Source: Erpobdella octoculata | Lineage: Eukaryota > Annelida > Clitellata > Hirudinida > Erpobdellidae | Assembly: GCA_963978895.1 (NCBI GenBank) | Contig: OZ022238.1 | Span: 38,422,320-38,486,319 of the forward strand | Length of the DNA: 64,000 nucleotides | Direction: 5' to 3' | Shown here: piece after piece, positions 11,875-23,187 of the stretch | How the letters are laid out: each line of letters begins with the position of its first letter | Position numbering within the stretch: the stretch's first letter is position 1 | Program-made: the position numbers and the translations under genes | The notes under the pieces: model-generated | The model's database searches: none | What the model saw: only the letters and a program-made list of their open reading frames with translations | What the model was told of the DNA's origin: nothing

Positions 11875-13065
11875 TACATATTACGCTAAGGTACGTGTGT
11901 ATAAATATAATACAGCTGCTAGATGGTAGCCTTCTTGCTGTCATGATGACCAGCATGAAATAAACATTTACTTTGCATTTAATCCATTGATTAAATTAAT
12001 TCTCCAGTAAATTATAAGCATTATTATTTTATTCTTTACGTTATTTAAACAGAACAAAATTATTCATTACTAAGATAAATTTGTTGTTTTTACAAGAATG
12101 AAATAAAGAGTATGACACTTCGCACAAGCCATGCTATTAGAATTAATGCCACCCACAACAGATTTTTGGACTGCTTCATCATCAGACTAAAATATAATCG
12201 CTATTTTTGGTTTAGTTTCACCTCAATTGATTTAGCTTTTATATCTACATTAGCTTGCAAAAATGTCGAGCTTTTCGAGAGAAAAACGATAAACAAAAAA
12301 GATAATGGAGATGGAGACAGAGAGAAAAAACTGTACTGCGGAGCTTTAATAGAGCAGTAGCTACTTTTCTGAACTACATTTGGTTCACTCTAACTTTGAC
12401 TAACACTAAAAAATGACTGTTAATAAATAAAATAAATAAATAATTATTGTTTCAGTATATAATTCACATTGAAATTACAAAAAAATCAACTTTACAGCTA
12501 AATTTACTTCTAGACGTGCAGATGCCTTGCCCGCATGGTGCAAGTATTTCATAACACGTGCATATGGATCGAGAACTGCCTTAAATTAGAGCCACAAAAT
12601 ATAACTTTTTATAAGCATCATTTAATACATCCAATAGAGCGAGCATGTATAATTCTACAAAAGTGAGTTTTTTCAGCCAATTCCACCATCATCATAATCT
12701 TTTAGGGACAAATTTTAGTTTACCATCTAACATCCAAGGCCAATAACTTTTGATTTGCCCATTGTAAGCCTCAACGGTCTATTAAATCGTGTTTAGCGTC
12801 TCAAAATCTACCATCACAAGTTTTTTCACAGCGACAAAAGACAATTTGGTGGTATTCATAGCGCCTTCATAATAGGATTCGATTATATGATTATCCCAAT
12901 TACTAGATCAAGTGATGATTTTTAATTTATTTCAAGAATGTTTGATAATTATAAAGAAAAACCAGTTAAAGGAGAACATGAGAGCATCAGACAAAACTTG
13001 AACTGAAATTATTGGAAGCAATGTAATTGTTTTTAAAAAGGTGATGAAACAGTCTTTACAAACAA
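11875..13065. other. Downstream of SNRPE; no gene seen
   Basis: AT-rich. Near 12,925 the minus strand has an aataaa, about 140 bases past the SNRPE stop, which could serve as its poly(A) signal. A segment at about 12,735-12,815 is repeated at 14,022-14,100. I could not support the open frames at 11,458-11,817 and 12,112-12,360 as genes. Confidence 0.45.
12735..12815 (+). repeat. Dispersed repeat copy (partner at 14,022-14,100)
   Basis: Both copies read aataactttt, then cattgtaagcctcaa and a variant of ggtctattaaatcgtgtt. A weaker relative of the same phrase occurs near 38,278-38,330 and, reversed, near 49,640-49,720. Confidence 0.65.
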
Positions 13066-16000
13066 TCACTCCATATCGGACATCCCAACTTGTTGTATCA
13101 GAGTAATATTGTCCCCCTTAAGGAGGATCTTTCCTGTAAAACAAACAAAAAAACATTTAAAAATTTCACAAAGAAGTTTTTTCTTATTATCTGATAAACT
13201 ACTAATCAGCATGCAAAATTTCAGCTCAATCTGAAAACAGGAAGTAAGTGAAAAATCGATTACAAAATTAACAGCCTACAGAATTTTAGACTCCATGATG
13301 AAGTTAAGTAAATGTGTATAAAAAAATAGCTATACACTTCAAGTATAACGGTTATACACTTATACGGTTATAATCACAAAGTCATGAATTAGATTGGTTT
13401 AAATCTTTAGAAGCTTATCAAACATCATAACTTACCCAAAACTACGCAAACAAATTTCTGACCTATACAAACATGCAAAAACAACAACCACGACCCTCAT
13501 TTTATAAATTTGATGATATCCAAAACAATAAAGCAACTCACCTAAACTCTTCCTGCTTTTGGTCTTGAGATGAATTTCTTCAGCATCATCCAAAATGAGG
13601 TTCATATACTCATCGAAACCCTATAAATAATTTTACAGAAAAATATTTATAACTTTAAAAATGAAATAATTAAAAGAGGCATATAAATTAAATATTTACC
13701 TGATTAACAAAAAATAAAATGAAATATGAAAGTTCAAGGATAAAAAATTCAAAAACTTACAATAATGCATCCTTCAATTCTTAAGTTGGTTTGTTCATAT
13801 AGCCAAACCTGGATTCTTGATCTCTGAAAAACAGAAAAAACAAATGTTAGAGCATTAGAATACAGTTTCAGTAGAGAGATGAATCGTCCACATGAATAAG
13901 CACATGTGATATTAAATAAATCACGGAGAGCTACTTAGCTTCGGTAGCAGCTTTCAAATGTAGAAAATATGCTATCAATATTTTTGCAAATTTTTTTTTC
14001 TATATCTGTCTTACTTCAAATGCTAATAACTTTTGAGTTACACATTGTAAGCCTCAATGGCCTATTAAATTGTGTTGAGCTTTTCAAAATATACCAACAC
14101 CATCAATAATCTAATCAGAGCATGCAAGTGAAATGTTTCGTTTCAAACTCTTCCTTAGAAAGCATTAAGAGTGCACATTTTTTATGAATCCACCTTCTAA
14201 ATTTTTGGCACTCCACCCAGTCCCCATCTGCATCCTATCCACCATACCCGCAATACAAACAATAGTTTGTCATGCTGTCCAATTATAGAACGATTTGTTT
14301 TAGCCACTCTTACACCATTTGAATGGCAATATAAAACACAAACTATTATTTGTATTGCGTGCTCTGTTTAGATTTTAAATAGTTACCTTTTCAAACAAAC
14401 TTTTAATATTAAATTTTTTTCGTAAAGTTCAATAGATTTTTTGTAAAAATAACTTTGTTCACAAAGTTCGTTAAAAGACAGCAGGAGGTGTTAACGAGTA
14501 GACATTTTGCATAATTAGCCGCAGTGAGCCAGGCTCATTTGTCCAATCATTTATTTATTTATAACGTTCACAAATGGCAGGGCCAACGGCCACTTACACC
14601 ATTTGAATGGCAATATAAACAGAAAAAGAGTAAATTCGAAACAGAAAACGAAATCAAAATTGAAACAAGAAGATGCAAAATAATGGTTTGGTTCAACGTT
14701 TAAGCCGACAATAAAAGCGGGGAGCAACGACATCACAAACAGGCAAATCAGATGAATTATCATCGACAATACCACCACCATCATCACCATCCTCTTCATC
14801 AATATCATCATCAGACAACCCCAATCATCATCAGACATCATCATCACCATCAAAAACAGGAGAATAATCATTTTAGCACAGTTTCAATGACAGACAAAAA
14901 ACGAGTTAAGTGAGCTTGAGCAACAAGACAATTGAATTTCGAAAATCTACTCGATGACACAACATGTTCAGGTAGGGAGTTCCAGGCAGCAACGATGCGA
15001 TTAGAGAGAAAATATTTGGTAACATCAACAGAGAACAAGTTGGCTCGCAGTTTATAGCAATGACCCCTGGTTGATGGATATTCAAAAGGGTGGAAGCACT
15101 GAGCTAAGTCAGTGTTCACGATTCCATGTAGTATTTTGTAGCACAAACAGAGGTCCAACAGGAGTCTTCTGTGCTCTAGAGTTTGGAGTTTGAGTATTCC
15201 AAGACATGTTAAGTAAGGTTCATGTCTGAGCGAGGGGATTGCCTTGGTAAAGCGTTTCTGGACCCGCTCAATTACATCTATCCAGGATTTGTGATGAGGG
15301 TTCCACACGGGAGGGCAGTATTCCAATAGTGGCCTAACGTAGACGCAAAAAGCTTTACTCAGCACATTGATGTGCATCATTGATGTAAATGAGAAAAAGG
15401 GTTGGTCCTAGAACGCTGCCCTGAGGAACATCATTTGAAACATTCGATGATCCGGAAAGCGCTCCTCGGTACTGGACGTGTTGCGTACGATCAGATAAGA
15501 AGTCCATCAGCCAAGCAAGCAAATTGCCGCTAATGCCATAAGCTTCAAGTTTTTTAATGAGTTTGACATGGGAGGAGTCAAAAGCTTTCCGGAAGTCGAA
15601 GTAGATGATATCCGTTCTTTGACGATTCAGTAGTGCAATCGACCAATCGTGAACACACTCCAATAAATTAGTGCAAGTAGATTTGGAATGTAAAAACCCA
15701 TGTTGATGCCGGCTGACAAGGCCGTAAAGATGAAGATAGGAAAGAATTTCCTTATTGATAATCTTCTGTTGATTATTGGCTACGGTTTTTTAAATGCCTT
15801 GAATTATATCCGATGCATTTATAAGTGGAGTGGTTAGGCCATTGTATTACACACGCTCAACAATAGGTCCGATGCGTAAGGTACAAAGTGTGATGTATTA
15901 CAAGCTTGAAAGATATAGCCAAATGCATTGTTGGTTAAGGTCTCAGATAATGCTTACAAGATTCGATGCATTGATTATTAGCTATTGTTTTTTAAATGCC

Positions 16001-18949
16001 TTGAATTATATCCGATGCTACCATTGTTGTCTGAAAACTAGGCTTGCGGAGCCAAGCCGGAGCCTAAGCCGTGCAGCCGCTAATTTTTGTGGGATCCGGA
16101 CCCAGAGCCGAAAATATCTGGCGGCTCCGGCTCTCAAAATTATTTTATATGAGCAGAATTTTTTTCAAGATGAAAAGCTTTAAAATTCTAAAATTATTTG
16201 ATTGTTTATCTCACTCAAATTTGAAATGTTTTAATATTTTACAAACGTCACGACAGCCTTCAATCAAATGATAGCGTGCGTGCACATCACCACAAGAAAT
16301 CTTTAATGAATTGTTTTCGTTTCAGTTTGTTTACCTGCCAAACTCTGTTTTTGGTTACATTGTTATTTTTGGACTTTTTTTATTTTATTCAAAATTTTTA
16401 AAACTGCATTAAAAATTAATACAATTATGTTCCAAATACACACTCGAGATGCGCTTCAAGATTTGCTTTCGTTTGATGAGTGTTTATATTTTTATAAAAT
16501 AATTACAATTTTTTAAATTGCATATTATTTTGTTAATTTTATAGTACAAATATTGTAACTCTGTGAAATAATTTTATCAAGCATTTAAAATTAAATTTTT
16601 GCTGCGCCAAAAAACAAAACGTACCCTTTCATATACATTTAAAATCGAATAAAAACAAAATGGTCGGTTTTAATATTTAACAATTGTCATATAAGTAGAG
16701 TAGATAAACTAATAAAGTGTAAGTATAAACAGTTAAAAATGTGTTCAGTGAAAAGTTTGCGCAAGTTTGTCCTGTGTGACACCCCCTTTATAGGGAGCTG
16801 GAGCCGTCAAATTTTTGGGAGCCAGAGCCGAGCCGCGGAAAAAAATGGCGGCTACGCAAGCCTGGCGAAAACGTTAATAGAAAATTAGATGACTTTGTGG
16901 GAAAGAACTAAAATAATCACAGGGTAATTTTTGAAGCCCTATTTGGGGAATTGGGACTAATTTCAATGACCGACATCATTAGTTTTGACATCAGGTTACA
17001 ACGGGAGTGGGAATCCCATCGTTTATTTCCCGGTTCTTGGATAAAACTAACACCTAGTCAACAGGAGAAAGCCATTTTAAAATGTTTCCGACTACCAGGG
17101 GTTCCGACTGCGGTTAGTTCCGATGGGATGCTGACTATCCCGACAATGCTGTGCGCTGGCAAAAAATTAAATCAAAGGACATGTTGCCATGCAAATAGAA
17201 CTAAAACACTTACAAGTTGTGTAAGTTAAAGAAGCCATGAACGCTTTCACTAGTGCAAATTAGGATTGCTAATTTTTTTAACTTTTCTTCTTCAATAAAC
17301 GTTTTTTCTATATAAACGCATCTGACATATTTCAATGCAACATACATATTTCAAGGCGTTAAAAACTTTCTTAGTGTTGCTCAATTTTATTTTACTTTAA
17401 TTTTTCAATAAACGTGTTTTCTATATAAATGTGATTGACATATATTTCAACGCATCGAACATAATTGTTGAGTGCGAGTAATACCTCAGATCTCATACAT
17501 TTAAATGCATCGGATATAATTCAAGGCATTTAACAAACCATAGCTAATAATCAACGCATTGATTCTCGCAAGCATCATCTTAGACCTAACAACCAATGCA
17601 TCGGACTATACATTTCAAGCTTGTAATACATCACACTTTGTACCCGACGCATCGGACCAAACAACTCCACTCATATAAGACATCGGATCGTTTATGCAAT
17701 GAATAAGGCCTATTATACAACACAGTAGAGCCCGTTGGGTAATCATGGAGAATAGGTGCAGAAATTATTTTCGGTGTTTTTAATTATTTTTCTGTAATAA
17801 TAATTATATATTTGTAATCACAATAATAACCCCAATTTAATGATCCAAGCAGTTTATTAATTTTTGATAATAAAATTCTCTCGGAAAACTCACGAAACGC
17901 GCAAGAGAACAGCAACAAAAACTATGAATAGCGAAGTCAAACAGAAATTACTATTTATAGCGCAGACAAGAAATATTTACAACGCTTAAAAAAAAATTAT
18001 TAGCAAAAGTAACACAAAAATAGTATTCACGCAGTCAAAATAACATTTACAAAAAAATGTAAGTTTATTTAAGTCCGAACTGTTCTTCATATATGTTAAA
18101 CGCGATAGTTTTCAATTAAGGCACACAAATTAATTCATACTTTTTTTAAAAAATAAGTAATTTGTTTTTAAATTGTTTTATAGAAACTCGCACAATTATT
18201 TGACAACTAATTTATTTGACATTTCATTTCGCTTCGCCTTTAGTTAGTTTACTGTTTATGAACCTAGTTTTTCCTATTACCTGGCGGTTTTCTGTCATTA
18301 ACTTCTTCTTTAATTATATTTTCAATAAATTATTTGGATCATCCGATTGGTATTTTATTCTGTTTCTAATTATATTAATTTTATATTAAAAAAATAATTA
18401 AAACCGAAAATAATTTCTGCACCTATTCTCCATGATTACCGCCCTTGAATGTTGAATAATAGTTTCTGCTTGTTAATATTACGTAACACGAGTCGACCCT
18501 TGGGCTAGAATTATTACATAATAGGTCCGATGCAGGATTTAGTTACACCGTGTTGAAACATCTTCCATTATCATCTGTTTAGTAATAATAATGCCTAAAT
18601 TTTTATAAATTAATTTGCATATATCCCTGTAAAGAAAGCCCTCTCCGGGTTAGTTAGGGAAAGGTTTGTAACGTGACTACATAAGCTGCAGGTTCAGCAC
18701 GTAAAATTAAATGATTATCCTACTTTATTTATGAATAATTAACTCCGGCTCACGGCTGAATGCTAAGGTGGACAAAAACAAAAATCAGACAATTTACGAA
18801 AAGTTGACCGAAATTGTTTTAGAATTTTTAGATCTTATTAACCTATCAAATCCAAAAAAAAAGTTACTCACATTTTGCAAATATCTGAAGATTAAGTTTA
18901 TGGGTTGAACCATAACTTTCTGTACTTTTTGAGCTCCTTGGTAGGCCAT
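13066..18949 (-). CDS. SNRPE: Small nuclear ribonucleoprotein E (SmE)
   Basis: This is a core Sm protein of the spliceosomal U1, U2, U4 and U5 snRNPs; it packs in the heptameric ring around the Sm site of the snRNA. Four exons, all GT-AG: 18949-18872, 13823-13761, 13620-13542 and 13133-13066. They give 95 residues, against 92 in the human protein. The start reads [20 protein letters not shown], followed by FRYLQN. Sm1 follows in exons 2-3 ([28 protein letters not shown]) and Sm2 in exon 4 ([14 protein letters not shown]). Each exon is shorter than 80 bases, so no long open frame marks the gene. Intron 1 (13,824-18,871) is loaded with a LINE, a foldback element and hAT-like inserts, while the exons look undamaged. 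The C-terminus is slightly longer than in vertebrates. Identification is secure. Confidence 0.96.
14545..15785 (-). pseudogene. CR1/jockey-like LINE, 3' part of ORF2 and tail
   Basis: Minus-strand pieces give reverse transcriptase motifs: [12 protein letters not shown], then [23 protein letters not shown] (15,355-15,663). The C-terminal region follows (14,868-15,380: [37 protein letters not shown]). The YADD catalytic segment between them is deleted. On the minus strand the insert ends in an (ATAA)n-type tail at about 14,547-14,562. It lies in SNRPE intron 1. Confidence 0.88.
16039..16864 (+). mobile_element. Non-autonomous hAT with aggcttgcg ends
   Basis: The ends aggcttgcggagcc (from 16,040) and ggctacgcaagcct (to 16,863) are inverted repeats with one mismatch. 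The flanks ctgaaaac and gcgaaaac look like a decayed 8 bp duplication (6/8). Subterminal ggagccgagccg motifs stand at both ends. No coding sequence is visible. Confidence 0.75.
16951..17229 (+). other. Unrecognised 92-residue open frame inside the foldback element
   Basis: The frame reads a fairly complex sequence ([20 protein letters not shown], then [17 protein letters not shown]), so it may be a transposon-gene remnant. I do not recognise a family. Downstream, aataaacgttttttctatat at 17,295 recurs as a variant at 17,406, marking a short tandem duplication. Confidence 0.25.
17738..18440. mobile_element. 703-bp MITE with 38-bp perfect inverted ends
   Basis: The first 38 bases (starting ggtaatcatggagaataggt) are repeated exactly, inverted, at 18,403-18,440, with weaker similarity for about 15 bases further in. 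The flanks (gcccgttg and gcccttga) give no clean duplication. The interior is AT-rich without a coding frame. It lies in SNRPE intron 1. Confidence 0.85.
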
Positions 18950-19320
18950 TGTCAAAAAATTTCTTGGACTGAATGCAACGATACCGGCGCAAATATATGA
19001 ACGATAACAAAGAACTCAAACCAAATGAAAAACTGAATAGCATTATCATAGATAAAACAATAGAATTTATAAACAGCTCCCCGATATGAAATAGTCATAG
19101 ATCTATGGAAATAATTTTCAAACATGTTTTTATTCAAGAAGACATTTGTTTTTGATATTATTTTTATTTTAATCGATGAGTCAATGACTTAGACGAGGGT
19201 CTTTCCTCTAGGCAAAGGGGACGTCCATTAATTATGTCAACAATTTTTAGGCAATTTGTTACCCCCTCCCTCCCCGTTGTCAACAACTGTCAAACTTTCA
19301 GTCATCCCCCTAACAAAATT
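18950..19320. other. SNRPE upstream region and a ttaattatgtcaac-type repeat
   Basis: This should carry the SNRPE promoter on the minus strand. From about 19,217 the sequence (ggacgtccattaattatgtc) looks like the end of another DNA transposon. It continues past the inserted foldback element at 20,673, where attatgtcaaac resumes. Confidence 0.4.
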
Positions 19321-20672
19321 GGTTCCACGACAAAACGTTCACAGACAAAATGTTCAACGACAAAATGTTCCCGACAAAACGTTCACGACAAAACGTTCAC
19401 GAAAAATGTTCACGCACAAAATGTTCACGGACAAAATGTTCACAGACAAAATGCTCACAGACAAAATGTTCAACGACAAAACGTTCACGACAAAATGTTC
19501 ACACTAAAAAATAAAAATTTTGTTTTATTATTGTCAAGATCGCTTTCAAACTAATTATTAAGTCATTTTTAATGATGTGTCTATTCACCATTTTATTTAC
19601 CTAAGCAAAGTATATGTGCATGACAGCATGAAACTAATACGTATTGGCAACATCAAATGATCTTCAATTAATAAATAATTGTATGGAGTTATAGCTATTT
19701 GGCTTTTTTTCTTTTTCATCCATATTTTGATCCTTCTTATCATCGTTCCATTTATTAACTAGTTAATGCCGGTTAATTGCTTTTGGATACCCTAACTTTT
19801 TAGTTTTTAATTGCTAGAGATGTATTTTCAATTCTAGTTGAAAAACGCAAGTAGCTGCATGCTGCTTTACCCAAGTCACCGTTACGTTAATTAGCTAATT
19901 AAAGGAGGCTATATTGCTTTTGGAAGCCGATAACTTCTTAATCGCTAGGCTACAACGATCAAGGCTTCTTTCTGACGTTCACTTAATTAAAATTGAAACA
20001 TCAAATGAATCTCAATTAATACCTAATTGCATTTCTTTTTCATTTTAATCGGAGTTAATAAAGATTTCATATTTCGACCCTTTTAATCATCGTTCCATTT
20101 ATTAACTAGTTAATGCGGGTTGGTTAATTTTCTCTTGGATACCCTTAACTTTTTAATCTTTAGAATACAGCCATCAAACCTTATTTACGTCGTCTGCTTA
20201 ATTGAAATTGAAATTTCAAACGATCTCAAATTAGTAACCAATTGTATTTTCCTATTATAGCTATGTCATTTCATCTGTTTTTTTCCTTCTTGCTGAAACA
20301 GTTTACAGTCCTCCGATCCATACTCATCTGGTTGCCGTTTGAGTTAGGGGTATCAAAGAGGAAATTAACATTGCATTTATTATTGTTAACGTTTTATTTG
20401 CGCTCATTTTGTGAAACACAAAAAAAACATTTAAAACTAAACTAAATTTAAAAGTTGCAATCGTGAACATTTTGTCGTGAACGTTGTGTCGTGAACATTT
20501 TGTCGTGAACATTGTGTCGTTGAACATTTTGTCTGTGAACATTTTGTCTGTGAACATTTTGTCTGTGAACATTTTGTCGTGAACATTTTGTCGTGAACGT
20601 TGTGTCGTGAACGTTTTGTCGGGAACATTTTGTCGTTGAACATTTTGTCTGTGAACGTTTTGTCGTGACACC
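19321..20672. mobile_element. MULE-like foldback element with 9-bp TSD
   Basis: Left array 19,321-19,505 has about 12 units of the type gacaaaatgttcac. The right array 20,463-20,672 has about 14 units of the complement, gtgaacattttgtc. The extreme ends match as ggttccacgacaaaacgttc against ggtgtcacgacaaaacgttc. The perfect direct repeat aacaaaatt flanks the element at 19,312-19,320 and 20,673-20,681. A 9 bp duplication is typical of Mutator-like elements. The interior has no transposase; open frames over the arrays are repeat artefacts. Confidence 0.85.
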
Positions 20673-20936
20673 AACAAAATTATGTCAAACAAATTTTACT
20701 CCCCCCCTCCAAAAAAACAACAACAATATAACTAACAATATCTTATACGGCTGGCTTTTCTGCTAAAAATTGAATACGTATGTAGATAGTAGAAGTTCTA
20801 CAAATAAGTTTTTATTACAGTTTTTTAGTCTTGCGTAACTGATTTCAAATTGACTATCAACACTTGAACTTCATGAACAAATTGAGAATTTATATTCTAG
20901 CTTTTAACATCTTTCCATGGGGAATTCAAATGTTCC

Positions 20937-21090
20937 TCAATTGTTATAACCCTGTGAACATTCTATATGGGTCCTATATGAGCTTCCTGGGCTAGGGATA
21001 ACCTTTATGGGTTGTATATGGGTCCTATGTGGGGTTCCTGGGCTATGGATAGCCTATATGGGTTGTATATGGGTCGTATAAGCTAAATGG
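20937..21090 (+). repeat. Short tandem block of tatatgggtcctat units
   Basis: A unit of about 63 bp (tatatgggtcctatatgagc, ttcctgggctagggata, then tatgggttg) occurs about two and a half times. No gene is apparent. Confidence 0.7.
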
Positions 21091-21126
21091 GCTTTTGCAA
21101 AAGCAAAATAGTTATAGTTTGCGCCA

Positions 21127-21300
21127 GGGACGTCAATTAGGGGGGCAGGGGGGGGGGCATTGCCCCCCCTGAGTTTTCAGTGGGCCCCTGGCACTAAAGT
21201 GGGCCCCATCACTAAAATGGGCCCCACGCAGTAAAGTGGGCCTCATCACTAAAGTGGGCCCATTTTAAGTCATTATGTTTAGCCCATATAGGACCCACTT
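21127..21300 (+). repeat. cagggacgtc end plus gggcccc units
   Basis: The segment starts cagggacgtcaattaggggg and continues into four to five units of cactaaagtgggcccc, the same family as 6803-8816. It is probably one end of a related element; its other end may be gaaataacgttcctg at about 22,545, now inside the next hAT. Confidence 0.55.
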
Positions 21301-21372
21301 AAAGTTGATAAATACGAAAGTTAACTCCTTGCTTAAAGAAGTTACGCGATGTGACATTATTTCTGCCATGGG

Positions 21373-22846
21373 CACTGGCGGATCTAGCCAACTTTTGAGA
21401 GGGGGCCAAGTTTGAGGCGAAATAAAAATTTTAGTACAGCTTTCAAAGCTATAATTTTTTTATTTTTTAAGGGGTAGATGCGTCATTTATCAGAGATGGC
21501 GGCCTCTTATAAAAAAATTTTAATCATTTTTCTAAAAATATCTAGGAAGTTTTTTTTTTAAATCGGAAAAGTACTTACTTACAATAAATTTCCTCGGTCA
21601 TCAGCTTTTTAAGAGGAAAAGGTGTATAAGTTTTTGAAAACAGGGGCTATCTGCCCTCTTCCGCTCATCAGCTATTTCTGGACGAAGGGTTTAGCATTAG
21701 GACGATTCAATTTTGAATAATGTGGGCTTTTAAAACAGTTTGACCCGCCCATGATTTCTTTCAAATGACTCTCATGAGGTGGTGGGTACAATCCATCATC
21801 TAAATCAACTTTTGAAGACGAAGAAGTGAATAGTTAATGTTAATAATAGTTAATATCTTCTGTAAATAAAGAATAAAAACAAACAAGAACGATGCGGCCA
21901 TCATCTCTGTGTCCCATGAGTAAAATATTCTAAATTTCAATAATGGATGCAAAAGCAACACTTGCTTTGTTTTTTGTCTCACTTAACATAGACATCTACG
22001 CATGTTTTAGTTTGTTGCATGAATTCAAGTGCTAAAACTGCATTTGTGACATGAAATTCGTCAGAGAACGGGTTAGAAGTTTACCCATTCTTTGACCATA
22101 GCACGCATGGGACACACCAAAGATGTGCACAGAATGCTAACCAAGTTCCAGTTTTATCAGAATATTTTGAAACAGCGAGCATCTTGTGTTGTAAAAGATT
22201 TTCGGAGTTGAGGGCCCTACACACACCTTTGACCTGATTTTATATCCATTAAGCCTACTTGACATTAGGGGCATCATTTTGGAAGGGCATTGCTGGAACG
22301 TGCAACTTGATGTGGACAAAAAATTCTAAGGCTCCCCTACTTTAAAATTCCCGGTTACGTCCCACCTCAACTACCCTCCCCGTCATCAGCTATTTTTGAT
22401 AATAAAAATGTATAAGTTTTTAGAAATTTTTTTGAAAAGGTAGCTCATACTAGCTTTTTAGACAGGAAAAGTTTAGCATTATGATAAAAAATTGAACATG
22501 TGGGCCCCTTCTAATCTCGTCCCCTCCAAAGTTTTGCTGAAATAAGAAATAACGTTCCTGCTTTAAATACCTATATTTTGGCTTTCACAAACCGTTGTCA
22601 CGTTTTGTTTTTTAATAATTTGAGTCCAGTTTATAGGAGACCTTGGATATAGACGCCAGAGAAATGCATGAATATTTAGCTTTTTAAAAATGTTTTTATG
22701 CATGCAAATTATCTAGAAAAATTTCATTTTGAAAGTGTGCCCTGGCTTGCTTTTCATAGGCTTTTGAATTTGGTTCAGACGAGGGGAGTCGTCTATTGAC
22801 AAAATGTGAGGGGGCCATGGCCGGATTGGCCTTGGATCCGCCAGTG
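21373..22846 (+). mobile_element. hAT-like element with cactggcggatc ends
   Basis: The ends cactggcggatc (21,373) and gatccgccagtg (to 22,846) are perfect inverted repeats of 12 bp. The flanks gccatggg (21,365-21,372) and gccgtggg (22,847-22,854) match at 7 of 8. G-rich and C-rich subterminal stretches (gagggggccaag, gagggggccatggcc) fit this common invertebrate hAT group. No transposase is readable. Confidence 0.85.
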
Positions 22847-23187
22847 GCCGTGGGAATAAAACCCAAGCATAGAAAACAAGATACTTTTTCGCCATAACAA
22901 CAGGGCTCGGTAAGCTTCAATCGGTCACTTTTAGCAAGCAACAGGTAAAAACTCTCAATGAGACAAATTTAATTTATTGAATGAGATTTTTATAAGATTT
23001 TACAGCAAACTTGGAAACACATAAACAGTAAATAAAGAGATAAGAGTGATATAAATATTTTTCATAAACATGTTGACAAAAAAATAATAAAACTTTTTGC
23101 TTTTATTTTGGCAAAAAACTATTGTTAACAAAAAAATCTAAATCAATCATTGAAAAATCTTTTAAGCCTATGTAAACAAACATTTAT

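Larger units (their letters stand above)
15770..17710. mobile_element. Foldback element with about 230-bp inverted arrays
   Basis: The left block (15,770-16,025) and right block (17,490-17,705) are inverted copies of each other. The left copy has gtacaaagtgtgatgtatta then caagcttgaaa, and the right copy has the complement. Within the left block a segment of about 50 bp at 15,772 recurs at 15,974, so the arms are themselves tandem arrays with gcatcggacc-like cores. A hAT (16,039-16,864) is inserted between the arms. I see no transposase. Confidence 0.7.

Noticed and set aside
18864..19137. Minus-strand open frames over SNRPE exon 1
   Set aside because: They read other frames of the exon and its upstream sequence; the SmE frame with its donor at 18,871 explains the region.
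19234..20692. Lys/Thr/Phe-rich open frames over the array ends
   Set aside because: They are translations of 13-16 bp transposon-end repeats, seen in several frames and on both strands.
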